A stretch of DNA of 14,696 bases from contig CAYZPW010000090.1 of NCBI GenBank assembly GCA_964480475.1, positions 1 to 14,696 on the forward strand, read 5' to 3'. The position numbers and the translations under genes are program-made. The first letter of the stretch is position 1; every line of letters begins with the position of its first letter. The notes beneath the pieces are model-generated. The model ran no database searches. It was not told the origin of the DNA and worked only from the letters and a program-made list of their open reading frames with translations. Positions 6,806 to 13,635 of the stretch are shown in pieces. This DNA is from CAYZPW01 sp964480475. GTDB taxonomy: Bacteria; B130-G9.

Positions 6806-8167
6806 ATGTTAAGCGTTTATAGAGCCACAGTGAGGACAATTTCTAGGCTTCTTCTGATTGCAGTGGTTTGCCTTATAGCGTTTCTGGGAGTTGGTTGCAA
6901 ATACGACCGGTTCCGCGCGGTTTGGGCGATGGGTTTTCAAGCCGACTATGAAGGCATTATGGAGGTCCATAGAATTGCTGGCGAAACGGCGGGGCAACCC
7001 GAGCGTATTGAGGGGATAGATGACCTGTGGCTTCAGAGCGAGTGCATCGATGTGCTCGAGGCATTGGCGACCGACGAGGCGGTTGAGGCGCTGCTCGCGA
7101 TCGTAGAGCAAAACGCGGCCATTGATGATTCCTCGTTCAACGCGATTCCCGTTTTGGCGGCAATTCCCACTCATAAGCCGTTCGTCCTTGAGAGGCTATT
7201 CGAGTTCTGCAATAGCGAGAGCGCTCCTATAAGGTATGCTGGTGCGGCCGGATTGGGCGCTTGGGGTCTTGGGCTAGACGATCGTGCGCTAGACCAATTG
7301 TGCCGGATGGTGAATGACAGCAAGTACTTGGTACGCAGCCGGGCACTGGAGTCCCTGGGGCTCATAGGCAAGCGCCGGGTTGACGCTGCTGATCAAGCCA
7401 TGGGCTGCATTCTCAGCTGCGCGACGGAGTCGAATGTGAGCGTGAGAATCTCCGTTGCAGAGGCTCTAGGTAACCTAGGGATTCCCGACACCATCGGGCT
7501 CTTAGAGCAGATGCTGGAGGACCCAAACTTCCAGGTTCGGGAGTCTGCCATAAAGGCTCTGGGTGGATTCGGCGAAGAAAGAGCTCTTCCACACCTCAAG
7601 GAGTTCGCCCGCAACAAGAGTGATATGTTGCGCGCCGCGGCAGTCGAAGCCCTGACCAAGCATGACTGCAGAAAAGCGGTCGAAGTTCTGACGGAATTGG
7701 CGGACGATCCTTCAGAAGATGTCCGGAAGATGCTGGCTAGAAGGCTTAAACCGATTGACCCATTCATCGATGGTGTTTTGCTGAAGCTGTTGCGAGATCC
7801 GTTGCCCACTGTGAGACGTCTAGCTATAGTGACCCTGGGAAATACCCGACGGATGGAAGCGAGGGAAGCTGCCTTTTCTATGCTGGCTGATCTTGATCCG
7901 AAAGTTCGGAAAGAGGGTGTCCAGGCCTTGAATGAACAGCTGTTCAGCGGAGATGAGCTTAAGCAGCAGCTTTTAATTGCGGCAACTGACCGTGATCCTG
8001 GTCCCAGAATCGCAGCCGCAAGCCGGCTCAAGCACGTGTCAATAGAAGGTGGCGAGCAGCTATTAGTCAAGCTTGCGAATGACAGAGATCTTTACGTTAG
8101 GCGGCAAGCGTATCGGGCTTTATACAAGGTCAATCCGGACAGATTAAGGGAGATCGTCCAGCCATAA
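6806..8167 (+). CDS. Exported HEAT-repeat protein, probable lipoprotein
   Basis: This is a 453-residue protein. Seen: a positively charged N-terminus, a hydrophobic stretch (about 14-29) and a cysteine at 31 in LGVGC. The residue at -3 is Gly rather than Leu, so the lipobox is imperfect and the segment could instead be an uncleaved anchor. After it come about nine or ten HEAT-like helical repeats of roughly 31 residues. Typical units are VRSRALESLGLIG, VRISVAEALGNLG, VRESAIKALGGFG, LRAAAVEALTK, VRRLAIVTLGN and VRRQAYRALY. Such solenoids act as protein-binding scaffolds, and here it would face the periplasm. GGAG (6795-6798) lies 7 bases before the ATG. The gene converges on the GT26 gene with only 24 bases between stops. 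A similar protein is encoded at 13636. Binding partner unknown. Confidence 0.85.
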   Translation: MLSVYRATVRTISRLLLIAVVCLIAFLGVGCKYDRFRAVWAMGFQADYEGIMEVHRIAGETAGQPERIEGIDDLWLQSECIDVLEALATDEAVEALLAIVEQNAAIDDSSFNAIPVLAAIPTHKPFVLERLFEFCNSESAPIRYAGAAGLGAWGLGLDDRALDQLCRMVNDSKYLVRSRALESLGLIGKRRVDAADQAMGCILSCATESNVSVRISVAEALGNLGIPDTIGLLEQMLEDPNFQVRESAIKALGGFGEERALPHLKEFARNKSDMLRAAAVEALTKHDCRKAVEVLTELADDPSEDVRKMLARRLKPIDPFIDGVLLKLLRDPLPTVRRLAIVTLGNTRRMEAREAAFSMLADLDPKVRKEGVQALNEQLFSGDELKQQLLIAATDRDPGPRIAAASRLKHVSIEGGEQLLVKLANDRDLYVRRQAYRALYKVNPDRLREIVQP

Positions 8168-8191
8168 CTCGTAACTCACCTCCCCACCGAT

Positions 8192-9298
8192 TTAGCCTCG
8201 CTTATTGTCGATCTTTCTGGCGACGAGGCGCGATGTGGTCAGGGCGATGAAGTTCAGGAAGACGGAGATGAGAACGACGGAGCGGCCGAAGTCGAAGCCC
8301 TTGAACATGAACGATGTGGCCGCCACGATGAACGAGGCAAGGATCGTTACCTTCAGGATTGAGACGAACTCGCCAAAGCGCGTTGTCTCGGTTGGACGGC
8401 GATAGAGGCCAAAGAAAAGGCAGGTCATGATCCAAAGGAAGACCATCAGCGGCAGTGCGATGATATAGCCGTCGATGGGGTTGATCGGCACACCGAATGC
8501 ATTCGTCAGCGCTGCTCTTATGAAATAGGCTCCTAACCAGGATAACGAGAAGGCGGCGATGTCGGTGATGACGAGAAGGAATACCCGCAGAGCGAACCTC
8601 ACGTTGCCGAGCAGATATCGCTGCCAGAGACGCGCCGGTTCGAGTATCAGCCTGTAGGACCACTCGAGGCCGCAGTTGCACATCCACCTGGGCGCGCGGC
8701 TCGCGGCGCCTGAGACGTATTCCAAAAGCGCACCAACGCCCCAGCAGAGCGGAACCTTCAGCCTGTCGATGTGCCGCTTGATCCAGAGCTCCTGCTTCGG
8801 CACGCTCATTCCGACGACGAGGATGTCCGGCTCAGCTGCCCTGATTTTCTCGACCAGTGCTTCCTCTTCACTGTCCTGGAAGAAGCCGCTCTCTGCGCCC
8901 GCAATTTGGAGCTCTGGGAACCGCTGGCGCAGCTTTCTGCTGGCGAGCTCAGCAACGCCGGGCTCCGAGCCCAGAAGGAACATCGAGAACCCTTTGCGTT
9001 CGCAGAGCTCGCAGACCTTGCCAAAGAAATCGGCGGCCGTCAGCCTCTCCGGCAGAGGGACGCCGAATAGCTTCGAGGCCCAGACGACGCCCATCCCGTC
9101 CGCATAGACCAGGTCCGCGCTGTTGATAACCTCCTTGTAGGCCGAATCTCGATAGTATTGGTTGACGCAATCGACGTTCACGTAGGCGATCTGACGACTC
9201 GCGTCCTTTGATGAGGCGAATCGCTCGATTGCCCCAAGCAGCGACTCAAGCGTCAGAACATCAATCGAAATCCCAAGAACTGTGGCAGTATTTCGCAT
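8192..9298 (-). CDS. WecG/TagA/CpsF (GT26) glycosyltransferase fused to a WbaP-like four-helix membrane domain
   Basis: Residues 1-240 are a GT26 domain, which adds a sugar (often N-acetylmannosaminuronate, ManNAc or glucose) to a polyprenyl-diphosphate-linked sugar. Seen: ADLVYADGMG with the likely catalytic Asp67, ERLTAADF (84-91), FLLGSEPG (107-114), VGMSVPKQE (162-170) and GVGALLEYVSGAASRAPRW (187-205). Residues 238-357 then form four membrane helices with a GLYRR turn (297-301) and a conserved-looking TRFGEFVSILK. This is the pattern of the N-terminal membrane bundle of WbaP/WcaJ-type phosphoglycosyl transferases. The protein ends right after the fourth helix (SRLVARKIDNKRG), so the nucleotide-fold and catalytic domains of those enzymes are absent. 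The start is ATG with AGGGG 10 bases upstream; TTG at 9304 would add two residues. The gene diverges from ftsH. Confidence 0.87.
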   Translation of the reverse strand: MRNTATVLGISIDVLTLESLLGAIERFASSKDASRQIAYVNVDCVNQYYRDSAYKEVINSADLVYADGMGVVWASKLFGVPLPERLTAADFFGKVCELCERKGFSMFLLGSEPGVAELASRKLRQRFPELQIAGAESGFFQDSEEEALVEKIRAAEPDILVVGMSVPKQELWIKRHIDRLKVPLCWGVGALLEYVSGAASRAPRWMCNCGLEWSYRLILEPARLWQRYLLGNVRFALRVFLLVITDIAAFSLSWLGAYFIRAALTNAFGVPINPIDGYIIALPLMVFLWIMTCLFFGLYRRPTETTRFGEFVSILKVTILASFIVAATSFMFKGFDFGRSVVLISVFLNFIALTTSRLVARKIDNKRG

Positions 9299-9330
9299 CC
9301 GCAAGTTGCCCCTGTTATCATGCTGCTAGT

Positions 9331-9358
9331 AGGTTACGAAAGTGGCGTCAGTTGTCAA
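9331..9358 (-). promoter_or_regulatory. Candidate promoter for the GT26-fusion gene
   Basis: Reading leftwards, a perfect TTGACA (9358-9353) is followed 16 bases later by TAACCT (9336-9331), a weak -10. The expected transcript start is about 25 bases before the ATG. The -35 lies within the left arm of the palindrome at 9354-9373. Confidence 0.3.
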
Positions 9359-9373
9359 CCTTTTGAGGTTGAC
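9354..9373. promoter_or_regulatory. Perfect 8+4+8 palindrome between divergent genes, candidate operator
   Basis: GTCAACCT and AGGTTGAC flank a TTTG spacer with no mismatch. The site lies between the GT26-fusion gene (leftward) and ftsH (rightward). Each arm contains TTGAC facing outward, so the same repeat supplies the -35 elements of both candidate promoters. A dimeric regulator bound here would block both. A stem-loop in RNA is less likely, because the expected transcripts begin beyond it on both sides. Confidence 0.5.
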
Positions 9374-9397
9374 CGATTTGAGTACCGCAACTATAGT
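9369..9397 (+). promoter_or_regulatory. Sigma70-type promoter for ftsH
   Basis: TTGACC (9369-9374) and TATAGT (9392-9397) are separated by the ideal 17 bases, with five of six consensus matches in each hexamer. Transcription would start near 9404, about 39 bases before the ftsH ATG. The -35 overlaps the right arm of the palindrome. Confidence 0.6.
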
Positions 9398-9442
9398 TAG
9401 TTTGGGGAACCGTGAAATAATTGGACTTGGAGGAACACCAGA

Positions 9443-11311
9443 ATGAGCCCGCGGCTTAAGACGCTCGCGCTTTGGGCTTCGATCATCGTAATTGCCGCTT
9501 TGCTGGCGAAATTCGTTGATACTAAAGCACCGACCGAGGCCAAATGGACGTATAGCCAGTTCAGAAAGGAACTGTCAGCGGGGACGATTGAGCGCGTGCA
9601 GATTCGAGAGTCTCGGCTGGAGGGCCTGACCAGGGCTGGCCAGAGGTTCTATACCTATATTCTGGACGATCCAGAGCTTTATCGGGAACTTGAAAAAGGG
9701 GATGCGATCGTCGAGGTTATGCCCCAAGAGGAGCAATCTTGGTTCCTTTCCGCGCTCTTGACCTGGCTTCTCCCCATGGGCATTTTCCTTGTTATATGGG
9801 TTTTTCTTCTCAGGCAGATGCAGGGCGGCGGGTCCAAGGCGCTTTCGTTCGGGAAATCCAGGGCTAAACTGAGGTCCGACAAGACGAAACGAGTCACGTT
9901 TGATGATGTCGCTGGCGTTGACGAGGCGAAGGAGGAGCTCGACGAGATAATTGACTTTCTAACCGACCCTCAGAAATACCAGCGGCTCGGCGGCAAGCTT
10001 CCCAAAGGCGTGCTGCTGGTGGGCGCACCGGGCACTGGGAAGACACTCTTAGCGAGGGCCATCGCAGGAGAGGCGCAGGTTCCGTTCTTCAGTATTAGCG
10101 GGTCCGACTTCGTCGAGATGTTTGTGGGTGTGGGCGCCTCCAGGGTTCGGGACCTCTTCGATCAGGGCAAGAAGCACGCTCCTTGTATCATATTCATCGA
10201 TGAGATCGACGCCGTCGGTCGCTATCGAGGGGCTGGTCTTGGCGGTGGGCACGACGAGCGTGAGCAAACTCTCAACCAACTCCTGGTCGAGATGGACGGA
10301 TTTGAGTCGAGCGACGGTGTGATTCTGATCGCGGCGACGAATCGTCCAGATGTTCTTGATCCCGCTCTGCTGCGTCCTGGACGGTTTGATCGGCAGATAG
10401 TCGTCAATCGTCCGGACCAGAAGGGCCGTGCGGCGATACTGAAGGTTCATACGAAGGATATCACGCTTGCGGATGAGGTTGATCTCGCTGTTGTTGCTCG
10501 GGGCACGCCCGGTTTTACCGGCGCTGACCTTGCCAACCTGGCCAACGAGGCGGCTTTGCTCGCGGCGCGGCGCAGTCAAGATGATGTCACTCCAATTGAT
10601 ATGGAGGACGCCAAGGACAAGGTTCTGATGGGCGTCGAGCGGCGTTCGCTGATAATCACAGATGAGGAGAAGAAGAACACGGCGTATCATGAAGCCGGCC
10701 ACGCCTTGCTCGCGGAGCTGCTGGAGTATCCTGACCCTGTCCACAAGGTTACGATTATCCCCAGGGGGCGGGCGCTGGGTTTGACTCAACAGCTGCCGAT
10801 CGACGACAAGCACAACTACGATGCGGATTATCTCAATGACCAATTGGCGTGCATGCTTGGGGGACGAGCAGCAGAAGAGCTCTTTCTGAAGAGCATAACA
10901 ACTGGTGCTGGAAATGACCTCGAGATCGCGACGAATCTGGCAAGAAAGATGGTCTGCGAATGGGGCATGAGCGATAAGATCGGCCCGCTGACGTTCGGCA
11001 AGAAAGAGGAGCACATTTTTCTCGGGAAGGAATTCGCTCAGCCAAAGGATTTCAGCGAGGCGACGGCAGTCAAGATCGACCAGGAGATCGAGCGGCTCGT
11101 CACGGAGAACTACGTGCGGGCGAAGGAGGTGCTGCGGGACAAATCCGACTTGGTTCATGAGCTTGCGTCAGCCCTTTTGGATAAAGAGGTTCTTGACGGG
11201 TCGGAAGTCCGGCGGATGGTTGAGCACTACTTGCACCCGAAGACGCAGATAGAGCAAGAGCAAGGCAAGAAAGACCGGCAGAGTGGCATTGAATCCTCGG
11301 AAGAGGGGTAG
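9443..11311 (+). CDS. ftsH: ATP-dependent zinc metalloprotease FtsH
   Basis: FtsH is a membrane-anchored hexameric AAA+ protease that extracts and degrades damaged membrane proteins and some short-lived regulators. Seen in 622 residues, a normal length: a first membrane helix (about 8-23); a small periplasmic domain beginning WTYSQFRKEL; a second membrane helix (about 102-123); Walker A GAPGTGKT (194-201); Walker B IIFIDEID (249-256); the second region of homology ending RPGRFDR; zinc site HEAGH (416-420); and the third zinc ligand D492 in GAGNDLE. All catalytic residues are present. GGAGG (9429-9433) lies 9 bases before the ATG, with a strong candidate promoter upstream. The following order, folP then cdaA, is a common conserved neighbourhood. 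The usual tilS gene is not upstream; a divergent glycosyltransferase is there instead. Confidence 0.97.
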   Translation: MSPRLKTLALWASIIVIAALLAKFVDTKAPTEAKWTYSQFRKELSAGTIERVQIRESRLEGLTRAGQRFYTYILDDPELYRELEKGDAIVEVMPQEEQSWFLSALLTWLLPMGIFLVIWVFLLRQMQGGGSKALSFGKSRAKLRSDKTKRVTFDDVAGVDEAKEELDEIIDFLTDPQKYQRLGGKLPKGVLLVGAPGTGKTLLARAIAGEAQVPFFSISGSDFVEMFVGVGASRVRDLFDQGKKHAPCIIFIDEIDAVGRYRGAGLGGGHDEREQTLNQLLVEMDGFESSDGVILIAATNRPDVLDPALLRPGRFDRQIVVNRPDQKGRAAILKVHTKDITLADEVDLAVVARGTPGFTGADLANLANEAALLAARRSQDDVTPIDMEDAKDKVLMGVERRSLIITDEEKKNTAYHEAGHALLAELLEYPDPVHKVTIIPRGRALGLTQQLPIDDKHNYDADYLNDQLACMLGGRAAEELFLKSITTGAGNDLEIATNLARKMVCEWGMSDKIGPLTFGKKEEHIFLGKEFAQPKDFSEATAVKIDQEIERLVTENYVRAKEVLRDKSDLVHELASALLDKEVLDGSEVRRMVEHYLHPKTQIEQEQGKKDRQSGIESSEEG

Positions 11312-11323
11312 TTTCCTAGTGTC

Positions 11324-11354
11324 GGGTTCCCCAAGCTGCCTTGGGAGGTCACCC
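11324..11354 (+). repeat. Hairpin between ftsH and folP
   Basis: CCCAAG and CTTGGG (11330-11345) form a 6-bp stem around CTGC. Outside it GGGT (11324-11327) can pair with ACCC (11351-11354) across a small internal loop. There is no T run, so it is not a standard terminator. It may modulate readthrough or mRNA stability. The rest of the 153-base gap shows nothing clear. Confidence 0.35.
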
Positions 11355-11464
11355 GCAGAAGAACTGACCTGTGTGGCGCAGGTTCTCCAACCAGCCAAGG
11401 TTGCAGCGTTTCAGGAACGCGACGCTGGTGCAGCACTTGGACGCAATCTAAGAACTCAGAGTAG

Positions 11465-12688
11465 TTGACTCTAGCTCCTAAATCGCCAAGCAAACCTCCT
11501 TTCATTATTCGGCCTCTTGGGCGTAGTGAGCTCGCTAAGGAAATGGCCGCAATAGGCGTTTCCGAGACCGGCGTTCGTATTATGGGTCCAAAGGCGAATA
11601 CCTTTGCAATCGAGGTCCCGGACCTCAAGGCGCCGCAAGCGTCGATTCTGAAGCAGCAGATGCTGTCTTTGGGGGGCGATGCGGCTCAATCCAAGGATGT
11701 GCTTACCGATTCGACTGTTAGAACTGACGTTCTGTTGCTGGGCAGCGAGGCGCATTTTCGGCGGCTAGTTGCGGCGCTTGGGCGGCAGCAGTTCAGGTTG
11801 TCATCTCTCGCGTCGCAGATCGAGGACCTGCTCACCAATTGGTGTTCTGAGCCGTCGCTCTTTGTCGCAAGAGAGAAGCGCCTAAATCTCGCTGGGCGAA
11901 CCGCTATTATGGGTATCCTGAACGTCACGCCGGACTCATTCTCCGACGGCGGCAAGTTCCTCGACCCCAAGTGCGCTGTTGACCGCGCGCTTGAGATGCA
12001 GGAGCAAGGCGCGGACATAATCGACATTGGCGCGGAGTCAACGAGGCCCGGCGCTGCCTCGGTAACAGTGGACGAGGAGCTCAATCGACTGCTGCCCGTC
12101 ATACGAGCCATTGCGGATGACCTGAGGGCGATTGTGTCCGTAGATACCTACAAGTCCGAAGTAGCCCAAGCTGCCCTAGACTCCGGTGCGGACATGGTAA
12201 ATGACATCAGCGCGCTTCGATTCGACGAGAACATGGCTCAAGTCGTGGCTAAGTATCGTGCCGGGCTGGTCTTAATGCACATTCAAGGCACGCCGCGAAA
12301 CATGCAGACGGCGCCTCATTACGACGACCTTCTTGGTGAGATATATTGCTCGCTTGCCCGGTCTTGCTCTGTCGCGCTCGACGCCGGTATTGGTCGGCAA
12401 AGCATTGCGGTTGACCCTGGCATCGGTTTCGGCAAAACTCTTGAACATAACCTGAGACTAATCAACCATCTCGACACTTTCAGGGGCCTTGGGATGCCGA
12501 TCCTTCTGGGGACTTCCCGCAAATCGTTTATCGGCAAGATACTCGACAAATCGGTGGAACAAAGGCTGCACGGGACTGCCGCGTCGGTCGCGCTCTGTGT
12601 TGCGCGAGGCGCGAATATCGTCCGAGTTCACGACGTTTTGCAGATGCGTGAAGTGTGTGATGTGACAGACGCGATAGTAAGATCATAA
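11465..12688 (+). CDS. folP: Dihydropteroate synthase with N-terminal extra domain
   Basis: FolP joins p-aminobenzoate to dihydropterin pyrophosphate to make dihydropteroate in folate synthesis. Seen: the pterin-binding TIM-barrel signature NVTPDSFSDGG (153-163), GAESTRPG (189-196), VSVDTYKSEVA, VNDISAL, VDPGIGFGKT, GTSRKSFIG (349-357), and the C-terminal RVHDV; all expected active-site segments are present. Before the barrel stand about 130 residues not found in E. coli FolP. These include RIMGPKA, ILKQQMLSLGGDAA and a TDVLLLGS strand, an extension I recall from FolP of many deep-branching and thermophilic bacteria. Its role is unknown. The start is TTG 11465, just after an in-frame stop and with a weak ribosome binding site. 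The next in-frame ATG would cut into the extension, so TTG is preferred with moderate certainty. Confidence 0.93.
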   Translation: MTLAPKSPSKPPFIIRPLGRSELAKEMAAIGVSETGVRIMGPKANTFAIEVPDLKAPQASILKQQMLSLGGDAAQSKDVLTDSTVRTDVLLLGSEAHFRRLVAALGRQQFRLSSLASQIEDLLTNWCSEPSLFVAREKRLNLAGRTAIMGILNVTPDSFSDGGKFLDPKCAVDRALEMQEQGADIIDIGAESTRPGAASVTVDEELNRLLPVIRAIADDLRAIVSVDTYKSEVAQAALDSGADMVNDISALRFDENMAQVVAKYRAGLVLMHIQGTPRNMQTAPHYDDLLGEIYCSLARSCSVALDAGIGRQSIAVDPGIGFGKTLEHNLRLINHLDTFRGLGMPILLGTSRKSFIGKILDKSVEQRLHGTAASVALCVARGANIVRVHDVLQMREVCDVTDAIVRS

Positions 12689-12776
12689 GAAAGATGTTAT
12701 GGTGAAGCGGTTTTTGGTGTTCTGAAAACGAGGTGGTTTGATGCAGCACGGGCGCTTGGGGTAGGACGACACGTCA

Positions 12777-13616
12777 ATGCAGGTTGATATCTTCACATTG
12801 CTGTCGGATTTCTTCAAGACGACTGGGTACCTGCGCCCCAGCTGGACCGACGCTCTTGACATCCTCGTCGTTGCTTTCGTCATCTATTTCCTGCTGAAGC
12901 TGATCAAGGGCACTTTCGCGGTCCAGATGATCGTTGGGCTTGTGTTCATGGTCGCTGCCTCGGTGATTGGCAGGTGGGCGGAGCTTCGTACAGTCAATAT
13001 GCTTCTGTCCAATTTCTGGAGCTTCGGCCTGCTGGTGTTCTTGGTGATCTTCCAACCTGAAATAAGACGAACGCTCGCGCAGGTAGGAAGGTATGGCCTG
13101 ATAAGGCACTGGAAAGTGCAGCAGACTGAGCTGGTCGAGGAGATCGTCAACGCCGCCTCAGCAATGTCCCAGAAGGAGACCGGCGCGCTAATAGTGATAG
13201 AGAGAAGTACAGGGCTTCGGTCGTATATCGAGATGGGGGTCCCGATCGGGGCCGCCGTAACCTCGCCGCTTTTAAGAGCGATATTCCAGAGGACCTCACC
13301 TCTGCACGATGGGGCGGTGATAATAAGCGACGGCGCCATTGCCTGCGCTGTCAGCTTCCTGCCGTTGATCAGGTCGCGGGACCTCGATATGTCTTATGGC
13401 TCGAGGCACAGGGCCGCTATGGGCGTTACAGAGGACACAGACGCCGTTGCGGTTCTGGTCTCGGAGGAGACTGGCGAGATACGCCTCGCCGTCAACGGCA
13501 AGCTGACCAAAGAGATGGCACCGGACCAGCTTCGGAACTCGCTCAGGAGTTTGATGTTGAACACCGTCGCCCGTGGTCGGCGGTCGCTAGTAAGAAGGGA
13601 TTCTAAAATAAGTTAG
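12777..13616 (+). CDS. cdaA: Membrane diadenylate cyclase CdaA (DacA)
   Basis: CdaA condenses two ATP into the second messenger cyclic di-AMP. Seen in 279 residues, the usual length: three predicted membrane helices (about 26-43, 48-65 and 78-96), the last running into FQPEIRR; a linker with a coiled-coil-like part (QQTELVEEIVNAASAMSQ); and the DAC domain with GALIVIE, the catalytic DGA motif (178-180, in LHDGAVI) and RHR (210-212, in GSRHRAAMG). The active site is complete. The ATG has GGGGTAGGA upstream, and folP ends 88 bases before. In many bacteria cdaA is followed by cdaR/ybbR and glmM. Here a HEAT-like exported protein gene follows after 19 bases. c-di-AMP usually governs potassium and osmolyte balance and cell-wall turnover; the target here is unknown. 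Confidence 0.95.
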   Translation: MQVDIFTLLSDFFKTTGYLRPSWTDALDILVVAFVIYFLLKLIKGTFAVQMIVGLVFMVAASVIGRWAELRTVNMLLSNFWSFGLLVFLVIFQPEIRRTLAQVGRYGLIRHWKVQQTELVEEIVNAASAMSQKETGALIVIERSTGLRSYIEMGVPIGAAVTSPLLRAIFQRTSPLHDGAVIISDGAIACAVSFLPLIRSRDLDMSYGSRHRAAMGVTEDTDAVAVLVSEETGEIRLAVNGKLTKEMAPDQLRNSLRSLMLNTVARGRRSLVRRDSKIS

Positions 13617-13635
13617 GCTACGTCGGAGTGAAACC

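Noticed and set aside
7393..8070. 225-codon open frame on the - strand opposite the HEAT protein gene
   Set aside because: It is a Ser/Arg-rich product antisense to clear HEAT repeats, with no ribosome binding site or motif recognised.
10049..11158. 369-codon open frame on the - strand inside ftsH
   Set aside because: It lies opposite a fully conserved FtsH coding region. Its product has no recognisable motif, and high GC at third positions readily opens such antisense frames.
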